Assembly: GCF_933775445.1 (NCBI RefSeq)
Contig: NC_065878.1
Coordinates: forward strand, 5,974,001-6,038,000
Source: Argentina anserina
Lineage: Eukaryota > Streptophyta > Magnoliopsida > Rosales > Rosaceae
Direction of reading: 5' to 3'
Length of the DNA stretch: 64,000 nt
A model generated the notes under the pieces. The model worked only from the letters and a program-made list of their open reading frames with translations. It was not told where the DNA came from and made no database searches. Below are positions 17,227 through 29,629 of the stretch, in pieces. The translations under genes were made by a program, and so were the position numbers. The first letter of the stretch is position 1. Each line of letters begins with the position of its first letter.

Positions 17227-18736
17227 GATCAATTCCGAAACAGGATACCAGCAAGATCTAAAGCAGCACTATCAACAACATGCATAAGATCCAACTCTCG
17301 CGCACTGAATCTATATCCGGGTCAAACCCATCTAGATTCAGCCAGCAGTTATACGGCAGAGATCAAAACCAACGCAAGTGGGAAAGTGAGTTGAGCAAGC
17401 ACACGATCGGACATGAAAGCCTGTTCGAGACGAGAAGAAAGGTCAACAGCTGGAGGAAAGAACATGGAGAAGAAACCAAGTGAGTTGCAAGAAAGAACAC
17501 CGACCTTTAGAGTGGTTTGGATCAGAGAGAGAGCGAGTGCAAGTACGAAGATGAGAGACGAAGCAAAGCAAGAAGAGCAGAGGAAAAGGTCCACGGAGAA
17601 GAAACCTATCAGAAAGGAACGAATGAGCAGCAGAGTAAAATGAGTAGAGAAGGGTATTTACGGAAAAAGCCAGGCGGGGACCGGAGACGAAGTCAATACT
17701 TGGTCAAGTTACAGTAAAGACCCCGCAATAAGTAAACGCGTTGTCGCCGCCAACTTCAATCACCACGGGTTTCTCGGTTCTACACTTGTAGTCGTGTTTT
17801 GTTTTGCCCAAGCATTTCCACATCATGTCCATTTTAAATAAATTGGACATGATACGGAGCATATTACAAGTCTGGTGGATGATTATTGATTTTACTTCTC
17901 TGAACTTCATTCACATGCAATGACAATAGCAGGATTTCGAGATGTGTAGCATGTTCCGGAGCACCATAGAGTTCTCCTCCACATGAAGTCATCAATTTTA
18001 TCACGTGTCGTGCTAGCAAAAAGGGGGGGGGGGGAACTTAATAAATATACGGCTGATACTGATTGGATTGATATTTAAGAGGCTAGTAGAATGTTGGGTG
18101 ATAAATTTAGGTGGATAGATTAGATTTAATCCTTTCCAATTCTACATTGCTCAGTTGCTCTCTAAGTTTTTATTTATTTTTTAAATCTCATTATGATTCA
18201 AAATTCTTGTTCACCAAGTTTGGTATGAAATATCAAAATATCAAACAGTTTGCAACTTGTACTTCATTTGATGTAACACAAAATTTTCTAACATTTCAAA
18301 AAAAGATATATGATTTTATTTTAGCGTAACATAGACATTGTTGGACATCATAAAAATTGAGACTGGAATTTTTATTAATATTACTTTACTTTATGGCTTT
18401 GGCCTTTGAATTCTCGTTCTTATGGAGTTTCTCCGCTCCTTGATTTTCCTTTTGTTCATGTCATTGCATGTGCCCCTTTCTTTACCTTCTGTCTCTCTAA
18501 ATTCTTAGTAATGGTCTGACCGCGGCGTATCATAGGCTCTTTTATATTGATGTCATTAAGTGTGTAATTTAGCTTTCTTGGTGTATTGATGTACACACTA
18601 TCCTCATGTTTTTGTTTTGCCTCAGCAATGCACTAGCTTTCTTGGTCTTAACATGAATACCTTTATACGGATTACTAAGATTTATTAATTGAGCAGAAGT
18701 TGGGTTTGACCTTAAATATGAAAGGGCAGTCTCTTA
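17227..18736. other. CDPK 5' leader/promoter and AT-rich flank
   Basis: The first few hundred bases upstream of the CDPK start are purine-rich (17400-17650) and probably hold its 5' untranslated region. A run of 10 G lies near 18024-18033. From 17900 to 18736 the sequence is AT-rich with no recognisable coding potential. Confidence 0.5.
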
Positions 18737-19339
18737 GGGCACATTTGTTTTCCCGGACTCTCTAATTCTAGAATAAGTCTTTGCTTAGTCTCGGACTGTG
18801 CTGGCTCGGATTAGGGTACAGTAATTTTTAACCCATGTTTGGTGCAGTCTCGGACTAACGAACATAATTAGTATAATAGTCCAGTCTCACGTTTGACAAA
18901 CCACCATGCTAAATAAGTTTTGTTACTGAACTATTTTTTTGAATTTTAACAAGTCGTATTCAATAATAAAATAATATGTCATTAATAACACATGTTCATA
19001 TAAACAATCTTATTTCTTGATTTGCATATTTTCTGTAACAATTGGCTTATAATGGAACAATCTTCTCACATTCTTCACCTTATACACAAGTAAGCAAGCC
19101 AACAATCTGTCAATTAAAATGTTCTTGATGATTATAAGTAAGCCACAAGTTCATACATACGTAAGCCACCAAAATCAAAATAGAATAATAGTTTACATAT
19201 ATAAGTCCAAAGTGAGACACGAGCTTAGTGCATATTGGTATAACCCTCATGCCCCCAAACTTAAAGGGCAAAAAAAAAAAGTATTATGAGAAAGAAGTGA
19301 AGTGAGCAGCACTGAAGATTTGAAAGATGAGAAAAGGAT

Positions 19340-20164
19340 ATTGTATATACACCAACTTCAACACACTTTTCTGCCCCATGAATCTTCACAAGCATTGCAA
19401 GCAGTTGTGCCTGGTCAGGAGACACCTATCCAGACAACAGTAGATCGTTACTTTTCCACACACAAACTTGTCAAACAGGCTGTGCCACATTCAATTTGAA
19501 GATTATTAGTCATTGTACACTGGTATAATGGAAAAGCAAGTTCCTACTCAATTTTGTTTGAAACAATTACATGAACTTAAGTGTTAAATTCCCATCACAA
19601 CTTTTCTCAGGATAATTCTTAGAACTCTAATCTATTATAGAAGGGTTACCTTTGAGTTTTAACGATTAGTTTCAAAAGTGACCAAGAGGTTTTGGATGCC
19701 TCAAAAGCCTGTTGTTTCATTTTCCTATCCAAATTACCACATTTATCAATCTGCATTTGACATAAAAACTCTATCCTCTAATAAGTAGCCAAGAAATACT
19801 GAAAAATATGAGGTCCCAATGAACGTATTGGTGTCGAACACCAAAACAAAAATTAACAGTTCGAGTTGAGTTACCTCTGGCTCTCGTACACTCTCAAGGA
19901 TGTAATCATAAAGCTGCGGAGTAATACTGATAATCTGCTTGTTCCTATACGTTTTATCATCAGCAACAACAAATGCATTAGTGGCACAAACACTTATGAT
20001 CGTCTTCAACTTGATCTTGCGTCCTCTGTAGCCAATGCCACCGCTATGAAACTTCCCAGAGGAAATAAAATCAAACTTCAGTCGTGGTTGCACAGATATT
20101 TGCGGAAGAGTCACCCTTTGACGAGCTAACATAGGCCACCGATAAAACCCCACGCTCGTGCTCC
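19340..20164 (-). pseudogene. Captured fragment of a CCoAOMT-like O-methyltransferase gene (copy 1)
   Basis: A minus-strand exon at 20164-19875 (after a TTTATAG acceptor, before GTAACT) encodes SSGKFHSGGIGYRG, ATNAFVVADDKTY, KQIISITPQLYDYILE and ends REPE. A second exon-like block from 19425 (after a GGATAG acceptor) encodes VSPDQAQLLAMLVKIHGAEK and CVEVGVY. These match the N-terminal half of the plastid-type SAM-dependent methyltransferases related to caffeoyl-CoA O-methyltransferase (Arabidopsis At3g62000/At3g61990 family). The linker normally found between the two blocks (a helix with an LRQLREE-like sequence) is not found, and the SAM-binding core beyond the first motif is absent. It is therefore an internally deleted, truncated fragment carried inside the Harbinger element. 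Confidence 0.8.
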
Positions 20165-20861
20165 CTATAAACACAATGCAACAGAGCATAATGCAAGAGA
20201 CTACACAAAACAAGTTTACACCATCAGAAAAACAGATTAAATAAACTCCCAAATGAGTGAATGTAGTGCAAAACTAAAATGTAGACACTCTCTATCTCTC
20301 ACTTTTCTCTTGGGCATTTCTACAAACACCTTGTGTGCATTACCACAATTGAAAACATAAGCAAAACGAACACTACCACACTTCACTACAACACATGTCT
20401 TGCCTGAACAAAACAATACCTGAGATTTTGATCTTCTGGATATCAATATATGTCAAACCCACATACAATTGTATTGTTATTAGTCCAAAGTTTGAACCTT
20501 TACACCCTACGAGGTGTATAATTGTTACAATTGAACAAATTGAACTTCAAGCTTAGTTTTCATGACTTTTATCAAGTCCCATAAAAGTTGTGGCAAGAGG
20601 GAGTGAGGGAACCAAAACACACAAAGAATTTCAAAATAAATATCCCTTAGTATGAGCAAAGAGAGATCAACAAAAGAAAAGACTTGAGAATGAATCAGTA
20701 TACATCAAAGTCATGTAAACAAAGTGCAGAGATTTCCAGAAGTGCAATATGAACCACATGGATTCTGATTATACGTACCAGGAACATAGAGAAACAAGTT
20801 GGTCTTGCAAGTCTGCGATTACTACAATATTAATCAATAAACTATTCACATAAATGACTAA

Positions 20862-20865
<4 letters not shown>

Positions 20866-20907
<42 letters not shown>
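20866..20907. repeat. (GA)n microsatellite
   Basis: About 21 uninterrupted GA dinucleotides inside the Harbinger-type element, next to the presumed leader of the captured gene fragment. Confidence 0.95.
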
Positions 20908-20910
<3 letters not shown>

Positions 20911-21773
20911 CCCGAGGTTATAGGAGGAAGGTCTCGGGATCGGAAGTCAAAAGCGGCGACTGGCGTCAGATTGCGCCGAGCTCTTCTTCCTCCTCCTTGC
21001 TTTTTTGGAGACGGGACCTAAGATCTTGAGGTGTCTTCTTCTTTGTGGCATCGCCACATTGACGTCTAATCGGAAGAGTTAGCTTCAAATTAATATATAT
21101 ATATATATATAGAGAGAAAGAGAGAACCTGGTGTAGAAGCGTTGATGAGAGGAGGCGAGGGATTGCGCAGTCCGCCCGAATTCGACACCTCTACACAGTC
21201 CCAAAAATCTCCAACGCGCGGATTAGCTAGTCTCATTAAAGCTAATGCCGTGTTTTCCCAAACAAGGGTTTCAGACTAACTTCGTGGGCTATAGAGTCCA
21301 ATCCCAACTAATCTGGGGTAACAAACTTGCCCTTAAGGTATTATTGTGGCTGATTCTAACAACAGAAAATCAATTCTGTTTCCATTACAAGTTTCGAAAT
21401 CTGTCCAACTCAAGGTATGTACTCACTAGTTGGTGCTTGTGGAAAACTTTGGAAAAATGCTTTAAGTTGAGTTTATGGTTGTATAATGATATAGTAAGCT
21501 CAAAGACCCTAAAAACTAGATAACCATTTTGTAGTAGTAACCATTTTTCCCAAGCAACTTTATTTACACAATTCTGTTCATGTAGAAACTAGATATTATT
21601 AAAAAGGTTGCATACAAAAGAAATTATTATACCACCCTAAAACTCAGCTACACTAGCAAACTCCATTAGACAAAGATATAAATTTTGTGTAGACTAATGT
21701 AAGTACCACTACATCTCATCCAGCAATGCTAACCAGAGAAGAGAGAGTGTTGAAGATGCAGTGAAATTGGTTT

Positions 21774-22640
21774 TTACTTCCGAATTACGCTCTTCACAAA
21801 TCCTTGCAACGAGGTCCCCATCCCAGCACCAACTGCTTCTGCCAAGTATGTTGCCTCTTGAATGGTCTTCTTCAAGTCAAAAGAATCTTTCACCCGATCA
21901 TCCAAGAATGCCCATGTATCACAAAAATTTGGGGAATTATCAGTAAGCATGTAGATCTCAGTTGTGGAGTATATTCCTCCAAGGACAGTCCGCTTCACAT
22001 ACCAATCAAAATCAGAGGCGTCATCGCCAGCACCGTGCCATATTTCATCAACAAGCAGTGCCCTCTGCTTAAAACTTGTGGGGACATTCACTGGCTGCGC
22101 TTGGATACTAAGAGCTTGAGGCCATTTTGATATGTAGGGGGCCTGCATTTCCAAGCGAATTCTGACAAGCTTACTGGTCCGTTCACTGGGTATCAAACTT
22201 CTCAGCTCCTCTGTACTGGATTCAATTGTATCAGTGAGCCTTTGCAGGCAGTCATCCATGAAAAACTCAACAAGGGCAGCCTCTTTCCTTGGGAAAGATC
22301 CCACAATTGAAGGAGACACACGAACATCCCTTGCACCAGCAATCATAGCTGCTTCACTCCATCCCAACTTTATGACATGATGAAGTGAGGCTTGGAGCAC
22401 GTGAGCTTGCTCATCTTGGTATTCTACTCTTGGTTTCTGCGTGTGATCGGCTGTTGATGACGTGGAATGTGCGTAAGTAGGATTTTGACTAACAAAGGGC
22501 TCAGAGTCGACAGTGGTGGAATAACGAGAATGGCTGATTAGGGACTGAAGCGGGCAGAGCTGAATCACACGGTTGCTGCAACTCTTTCTCAAGGGTGCGC
22601 CAAGGGAATTGAAAAGCCGCTTTGCTGCTGATCTGTACAT
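21774..22640 (-). CDS. COQ9: Ubiquinone biosynthesis protein COQ9, mitochondrial
   Basis: An uninterrupted frame of 288 residues, near the usual length for plant COQ9. COQ9 is a lipid-binding partner of the COQ7 hydroxylase in ubiquinone (coenzyme Q) synthesis on the matrix side of the inner mitochondrial membrane. Residues 1 to about 40 (MYRSAAKRLFNSLGAPLRKS) are rich in Arg, Ser and Leu without acids, as in a mitochondrial presequence. Residues 75-130 form a TetR-like helical part, with HHVIKLGWSEAAMIAGARDV and VGSFPRKEAALVEFF. Residues 175-270 are the COQ9 domain, including VDEIWHGAGD and DFDWYVKR. The coding region is one exon, but the 5' leader appears split: an acceptor CTTTAG at about 22667 and a donor CAG|GTTTGT at 23130/23129 frame a 463-bp leader intron. 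The gene is divergent from the PPTase gene. Confidence 0.96.
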   Translation of the reverse strand: MYRSAAKRLFNSLGAPLRKSCSNRVIQLCPLQSLISHSRYSTTVDSEPFVSQNPTYAHSTSSTADHTQKPRVEYQDEQAHVLQASLHHVIKLGWSEAAMIAGARDVRVSPSIVGSFPRKEAALVEFFMDDCLQRLTDTIESSTEELRSLIPSERTSKLVRIRLEMQAPYISKWPQALSIQAQPVNVPTSFKQRALLVDEIWHGAGDDASDFDWYVKRTVLGGIYSTTEIYMLTDNSPNFCDTWAFLDDRVKDSFDLKKTIQEATYLAEAVGAGMGTSLQGFVKSVIRK

Positions 22641-23242
22641 TTTGGTTCTGATTTAACAGTACTAACCTAAAGAGCATAAGCAGGGTTTAGCAACTCATGA
22701 CAATGTGAATCGGTAGCTGACATATAACTAAAGTGGGTTAATTGTTTAGCAGCTAGCAATTCAAATACAGAAAAGTAGTCATGAATCAGTGGATGTAAGA
22801 ACAACTCGATTAATAGCTAACATAAAGATCAAAGCCCTCATCTCCAAATGACAGAAATCTCAAGTTGTTTGGGCTAGTGCTCTACTGTATCAATTTGGCA
22901 CTAACACAAATTGGGTTAGTGGATGCAAATGATGCCGTTGCGAAAATGGCTTAACCCTAAATCAAGTAACAGAAAAGCTTGAATTGTGAGAAACCCTGAC
23001 AACAATCTCAGGGAGGAGGAGACCCAGAAGAGTGATGAGTAATAGCCTACAAACTGGAGACCTCCTAGTATATAATCAATCCAACAGAGTATGGTAGAAA
23101 ACAAGGTAAGAAAGAATGAAAAGACAAACCTGAGCTCACTTCGTTATTGGGTTATTGCACCCAGAGATCATAGATGTACAGAGAGAGCAGAGAGAGAGAG
23201 ACGAGAGTCTCGTTTCCTACATATGGCTGTGTCGCCCTCAAC

Positions 23243-23277
<35 letters not shown>

Positions 23278-23408
23278 ATGCTCTATATTTGCCGAAACTA
23301 GTCGGGCCGGGTCGGGATGAGGCTCGGGTCGGGTCGGTGAGTTCTATAAAATGAAACTGGAGTTTTGGAATTTGGGGAGCTTTGGAATTTTAGGGGAGAG
23401 AGAGAGAG
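22641..23408. promoter_or_regulatory. Shared divergent promoter and leaders of COQ9 and PPTase
   Basis: Only 768 bp separate the two start codons. About 460 bp of that is the COQ9 leader intron. The remaining 23131-23408 holds a (TC)n tract (23244-23273), and a TATAAAAT box at 23345 correctly placed for the + strand gene. Pyrimidine-rich leaders of this type are common in plant promoters. The two genes probably share regulatory sequence. Confidence 0.6.
23345..23352 (+). promoter_or_regulatory. TATA box of the PPTase gene
   Basis: TATAAAAT lies 64 bp before the start codon at 23409, giving a short leader of about 30-35 bases. Confidence 0.55.
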
Positions 23409-25353
23409 ATGGAGAGATGGGTTGTGGACATATCGGAGTGGAACCCATCTCCCAGAGACTTCTCGTTTGCCCTCTCTCTTCTTCCTCCTGCCGAGCAATC
23501 CTCTGTAACCAGGTCTGCTCTCTCTCTCTCTCACTCTTTGAATGAACTGTTTGAATGTGTAACTTGCAAGAGAATTTGTGAGTGATGATAGATGATGATG
23601 GTGGTGGTGATGGGGTAGGTATGTGCGGGAGGAAGACAGGAAACGGGGACTAGTGAGCCGGCTGCTTCAGTATGCACTTGTACACCAAGTCCTGGCCATT
23701 CCATATCATCATATTCTCATTAACCGCACCTCTCAAGGCAAACCTTATCTGGTATATATCCCCTTTTGCACTAATTTTGCTTCAATGCTTTCTTCATTAC
23801 TATATTTTAGTTTAAGCTCCTAAGCTTTATGTGGTTTTGGCTCCAACAATGCGTTCTTGTTCAGGAATGTGGGGGCGATGTATGCTTGGATTTTCCCAAT
23901 TTTAATTTCAATGTCTCGCATCATGGTGACTATGTGGCTTTAGCATCTGAACCTTTATGCCTTGTGGGGGTTGACATTGTCTCCCTTGTCAGTCCTCAGG
24001 GTGAGACAGTTCCAGAATTCCTTCAAAGCTTCTCCTCATACTTTTCAAGTTTTGAATGGCATAACATTTGCACTGCTGGTACAAACCATGATATGCTGGT
24101 TGAGTTTTACAGGTACTCTAGCTTTCCATCTATTAGTCCATTTTTAAAATTATTCATTAGTGCCAAGATTTTTTTTTCCTTTTTATTAGGATAGTTGGAA
24201 ACATTTGATCATTATACAATGTTAAAGTTTTTGCCAGATATTGGTGTTTGAAAGAAGCTTTTGTCAAAGCAATTGGGAGTGGATTGGCAGACGATTTGGA
24301 CAAAGTGGAATTTCATCACAGTTGCTGGGAAAACATTTCGGTTCACATTCGGGGGAAGGCTGCGAGTGACTGGCGCTTTTGGCTTCAAGAGTTGGGTAAG
24401 AATCATCTGGTAGGTCCCCATTATTTCTTTTAATTGTTACTTTTTATATTTACTCCCTTTCATTTTGATCTGCTTTCATGCTAAATTTCTTGCGCTCTTG
24501 GTTTTTTGGTTGTCTTTTTTTTTTGTATGATTTTATGACAAGACAACCATGTATCCAAAGAAAAACACAAAAAAAAGGTAAGATTGGTGCCTATGCTGGT
24601 AGGTAGCTCCTCAATGTGCATGTTATCATTGCATATTCTTTTCATAATGAGGAAGATAACAATTGACGAAAATTACAGTAAATGCAACTTGTAAACTAAA
24701 ACTATTAAGATGTAGAGTCAAATTGATAAAGACAAGACCCAGACACCATTCAGCCTTACATGGACTTTGAGTAGTTTGGATTACGAGACCAAACTAGGAT
24801 ATAGCTCCCGACCTCAACTGAGGAGTAGGCTCAGGTGTCTAGGTAGTCCAGTACTGAAAAAGACAGAATTATGTCTTAGGCCCTATGTTGAAGCATGATT
24901 GCAAGACCCTTGTAGCTCACAACTAAATTTGCATCTGCAATCTGCCATGAGTTGAGACGCAAACTATGTGCTAATCTGAGATATAAAAACGCCTTGATCA
25001 GCCTAGAAGTCTGAAGACAATTATACGTTTTAAACTCATCTAACCCAGGGTTTTGGGATATCCAATATATATGAAAACCTGAAAAGTTGTTGGTGCAGTA
25101 ATGAATATTTCCAAGTTGTTATGCATGAAGTTAGTACTTTTATCTGATGATTTTTTAAAAAAAATTACAGGTATCCATTGCCAAGGGTCATCCAAGATCA
25201 GCTTCTGGAAGTTACATGAGAACTTTAAGACAAACGGAATTTGATGAAAAGGAATATCATGCAGCACTTCATCTTCCAAATGTAGGATTTGTCTCGAGAA
25301 CTGTAGAACAACTAATTAAGGTTTTACACAAAGCCCCTGTACATCATACCTAG
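23409..25353 (+). CDS. 4'-phosphopantetheinyl transferase (Sfp/AcpS superfamily)
   Basis: The enzyme moves the phosphopantetheine arm of CoA onto a serine of acyl carrier proteins. Five exons, 23409-23512, 23619-23751, 23865-24112, 24238-24409 and 25171-25353, sum to 840 bp (279 residues) with GT-AG introns. Signature motifs are present: GKPYL (76-80), FNVSHHGDY (94-102), VGVDI (113-117, Mg-binding Asp) and WCLKEAFVK (164-172, with the catalytic Lys-Glu pair). The start ATG at 23409 gives MERWVVDISEW, which aligns with the family. An ATG at 23417 is in another frame. Length and layout fit the plant enzyme assigned to mitochondrial acyl carrier protein (Arabidopsis At3g11470). No clear presequence is visible, so location is from family knowledge. 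Intron 4 is 761 bp and may hold repeat sequence. Confidence 0.95.
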
Positions 25354-27700
25354 AAGTTTATCTATGATGTCGCTTGAGTGTTACAGAAGACATGAAGATC
25401 CAAGAGCAGCAGTACTTTCAACATTTTGTGTTAAGTGTGGCTGAGGACATGCAGTGTTTGCCCCATCACCACCATATTACAGAAGGCATATCGTACCTAG
25501 AATAGTTCTGTTGTTTGTGCCCACTGACAAGCAACCTTTTGTTTAGGTGGTCATTTGGATATCAAAGTTTAATAGAGATTAGTCGAGTTAAACGTCCAGA
25601 TTAGTTTCGGGTACTTAGGTTGGATCGGGGTATGAATGTGAGACACGGGGTGTGTATTCAATCTAGAGCCTGTTGGATTGTGATTGTTTTGTAGTTTATA
25701 TGATTTTTTTTTATCTGAAGATGTTCGTGTTAATTCGTCAATAAGATATAAAAAAATCTCAACTGCAGAATAATTTATTTTTACCATATATTAGTGTAAG
25801 AGTGTTAATTCATTAATAAGTGACTAAGACACACACCTTCTCCCTCATTTTCCACAATTCTTACCGATGGGTGTGTTGTAATTGGAGCTCCTCAAACTCC
25901 GGTATAATATTCTTGCAGTTCTGAAGAAGTTCTCAGAGGGTGCTCTCAATATTATCATTCTGGATCAAAATTAACCACAATAGCTGAGGTCTGATTCCTC
26001 GACCAGCTTAGCAATCTTCAATCTCATAGTAAGTTAAGTACGTCACCTGATCCAATATTTAACTTCAAAACCTCCACACCAGGAACCAGTCTCATCTCTA
26101 ATGACACCGCCTGCGCCAATATCACCATTACTAGAGACCTTGACCCATCCAAATTAAGTTTATGAAACCCAGCAGCAGGTTTGATCCAAGAAATCATGCA
26201 TGACTGTTTTGCACACCTTAATTCTTAGCAGCAACTCTGTTCCATTCCTCAGCATAATTAAAGATGACTTCAGGAGGGTTATGAGGTTTTCAAGCCCGTT
26301 TTTTTTTTCGATTAAATAAAATATGGCTGCAGCATAATTAAAAAAAAAAACATAGATGGTACTAGAACTACAGCAGATGCCCTGCAGTTAGTTGAGTGAA
26401 AAAAACTGCCATTTTGAGATCCACTGCTGTTACTGAACTGACAAAGGCATATAGTTCTCTGTGTTGAGTAAAGATGGCTTTTCCCCAGAATGAAATTAAA
26501 ATTGTAAAACTAACCAATTTTTACATGTGATGTACTAGCCAAGTCACAGCATAGGTCAATGAATCTCACAGCATAGTTTGACAACTAGTTAATTATTTAT
26601 AACCCCAAAACCTTAAAGTTCAATGATAAATTTATCAAAACAGATGAAGAACTATGTAAATGAGGGACACTTCCAAGTGATGACAAGCTCAAGACTGAAG
26701 GAGATATTGTTCTAACAAGTAATGAATGTCCTTTCAAGTTTGTACGACCAGTGTCAACTGCTGCTTACATTTTACCTGCTAGTGGCTTTGAAATCCCTCT
26801 TGGTGTGGGATTAATGACCAAGGAAATATGGTGACATCACCCAGCTACAAGATCTAACTAACAGAAAGTTGAGTAAACCCAAGATGTAAACAAGATACCG
26901 AACGCAACTTAAAGAAGCTGATTTCGTAGGAGGTGCCATCTAAATATGTGTAGCAACTATTAAATTTCCACCAGATAATTCGACTGATGTTCATTGTCCC
27001 AGTTCAGAATTACATTATTGTCAAAATGACAAAATGTACACCAATTTCTTAGAATATTCAAATGCAAAGGGGCTTAACAGATGCTCCTAAAGAGAATTGG
27101 AACCCAGACCCAAACTTATCACCAAATCTCAGGGTTTCTGAGATGCCAACCTCTTGATAGAGGCACCTAAATGAAATGATGCGTAAGACCTCTGAGATGG
27201 ATAACAGCAGAAGAGTACATGAAATTATGTATTTCATTGGGAAAGTGGAATTTTCTCGGGTGCGAAATGCAAATTCAAATTCCTGTATCAAATACTCAGA
27301 AGGCAAATGAACTAATGAAGTATCTGTCTTGGCAGAGTACATCAATATGAACTAAATCAAATACATTTCGAATGTCAAACACCAAATAGAGTAATATCAT
27401 TGAACTCATTTACTAGTCAAAGTGTCAAACTAGTAGATACTTAAGAGATTAGAAACCAAGATGCAAATTCAGAAGAAGTACCTGAAACTTGATACAGTAT
27501 GTATGTATGTATGTGACACAGCAAGCAAAAACCAAAAACAAACGATAAATGATGTATCACAGTCGTGTTCTGGATCAGGTTTTAATAACTCAAGTCATCA
27601 GAAAGGAACAAAACATATATTCATGTGTATAATTACTTAGTCGTCAGAGGGAGCAAACCAATCTCCAACTCAAGGCAATACCAATGGATATCACACATGT
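25354..27700. other. Intergenic, with a LINE RNase H relic
   Basis: No intact gene is visible. A minus-strand relic at about 25960-26200 is listed separately. The rest is AT-rich. A minus-strand open block near 27140-27200 (VPLSRGWHLRNPEIW after a TTTCATTTAG) has an acceptor-like start but no partner exon. Confidence 0.5.
25960..26200 (-). mobile_element. LINE RNase H-like fragment
   Basis: On the minus strand, with one frame change, the sequence reads IKPAAGFHKLNLDGS and then GDIGAGGVIRDETGSW. This matches the RNase H domain found at the 3' end of plant L1-like LINEs. Stops follow on both sides. It is a short decayed relic. Confidence 0.65.
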
Positions 27701-28649
27701 CCATAACACTGTATGCATGACTTACACATTCAATCTACAGTGTTTGAGAATATCGCAGAGTGCTTTCTTCTCCGGGGTTTGCCTTAAAATGCTCAGATAT
27801 CAGGTCTTTAAGACTGAAAACTCTAAAGGGTTTTATCTGCCAAACAGGAAACACAGAAGGTTGATGCTTGAGCTTGAGATGGCCTGGTTCATGGGAACAA
27901 GCTTGTTAATCTTTGTTTACCCCTTCAAATTGAACAACTGGCTTTCCTGCTAATCGGCTTAAGGATATCTAGGTTAATTCTATTTTCAAGTGGCTTATTT
28001 ACATGACCATTGGGGAAGGTCATCTCTCTCTAAAGCTCAGTTGGTTTCTATATTATAGGCATGTATGATACTACCTAATCTCTATGCGGCCCAAAAATTG
28101 TTCAACTACAGATGGTTTCTACTATGCTTGAATTTAGAATGCCTGCAAGAAATGCTGAAGGCTAAACTGGTGCTTAGTTACGTAACTTGACCAATAAAAT
28201 TCCCTTAAAACTAATATTCAATCACATATGAACCCAGCTAGATCTCCTTTCCAGAACAAGTCGAAAAGAACATCTAAACATCATATAGCCACTAATTTAT
28301 GGGCACCATTATCACACAGTTGGTTTGCCCAAATCTTCGTAATGGAAGATCAAGGCTAATTCATCCAACAGAAAATGTTACAACTAAAGAAAGTTGCAAA
28401 CGTAAACCTAACTCTACATGGGATAAGTTAGCATCAAATTTAGTAGAAACCATCAGTATCAACTAATCCATAAATATTTGAGGTGGCTACATTCATGAGA
28501 CATGTCGATATAATAATTTTCTTACCTCGCACGCTACCTTCTTGGCAGCAACTAGTAAAAATACATGATAGCAACCATAACTAAGAAACAGGATCCTGTA
28601 GAGGACAACATGTCATAAAAAAAAAACTCCAATACCACATAACTTGAGA

Positions 28650-28885
28650 GCTCACAACATATGCATTGTGCCACTCTCACTATCAACTAGTTAAACTCCG
28701 GTACCACAAAACTTCACAGCTCACAACATATATATTGTGCCACTCTCACTATCCAACTAATTAAACTATAATTTGAGAGCTCACAACATATATATTGTGC
28801 CACTCTCACTATCCAACTAGTTAAACTATAATTTGAGAGCTCACGACATATAATCGTGCCACTCTCACTATCAAATAATTCAAAG
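28650..28885. repeat. Minisatellite, four units of 60-69 bp
   Basis: GCTCACAACATAT units start at 28650, 28719, 28779 and 28839, each with ATTGTGCCACTCTCACTAT. The two middle units are nearly identical and the outer two are more diverged. Confidence 0.9.
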
Positions 28886-29629
28886 GCAGAGCATAGAAAA
28901 CTAAATTAGAAGTTCTCGCAAATGTATGTTGACCAATAAACATGAATATTTATGAAAACTGACTTAATATGAACACTTAGCATATTAAATCCCTTTGTCC
29001 TGAACCTAGATTTATAGACAACCAGCTAGAAGAATAAACAACATCAAACTATATGAAGGATAAAACCAATAATTAATATGCATGAGACATCTAATAATCA
29101 GGCATATGTCATCTTCAAAAGAAGACACAAATGAATGTATTCAGCTGAGTGATACAGCTATAATAAGAAGCTAAGATATGGGAGTTTGGTCTGGGAATCA
29201 CTCAACCAGCTAAAGATAGGGTATTGGGAAACACTCACAAAAAACGTAATAAACTTTGAAGCATGTTAATATCCCCACAATGCTAAGATTACAAAGATAC
29301 ATATGGAGACACAACTTAATGGATATGTGAGTTAAAATAGAACTCTCACAATGACCAAAGATGACTTGTCAACTTTCCACACGCATGACTTGACTCGGAC
29401 ATAAATGACTACTGCATCTCTAATAGACTCTTAACTGATGCACCACTGAGGGTTTTTGGCAGAGGATAAAAACTCTCTCATAGATGTTTACACCAAAACT
29501 CCCCTGCACTCCCTAATTCCATCATTGCATAGAATATAACTACACGTCAAAGGAGAAAACAAAATATCCCCACCAAAGACAAAGGTTGACGACCTATCAA
29601 AAAAACCAAACCTGAAAGCAACAATGTAC

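Larger units (their letters stand above)
18737..21332. mobile_element. Harbinger-type (PIF/Harbinger) non-autonomous element, copy 1
   Basis: The ends are imperfect inverted repeats: GGGCACATTTGTTTTCCCGG at 18737, and GGGCAAGTTTGTTACCCCAG read inward from 21332. That is 17 of 23 matches over the first 23 bases. Both sides are bordered by TTA (18734-18736 and 21333-21335), the three-base duplication typical of this superfamily, and the GGGC..GTTTGTT terminus also fits. No transposase was seen in the 2596 bp. Instead it carries a fragment of a host methyltransferase gene. It also holds a (GA)n tract (20866-20907) and a GC-richer block (20930-21010) that may be the captured gene's leader. It lies between the CDPK promoter and the 3' end of COQ9. 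Confidence 0.8.

Noticed and set aside
19302..19499. Plus-strand 65-residue frame
   Set aside because: It is the opposite strand of the captured methyltransferase block inside the Harbinger-type element.
27058..27345. Minus-strand frame of 95 residues
   Set aside because: No motif was recognised, and a different frame of the same stretch looks equally good, so there is no support for coding.
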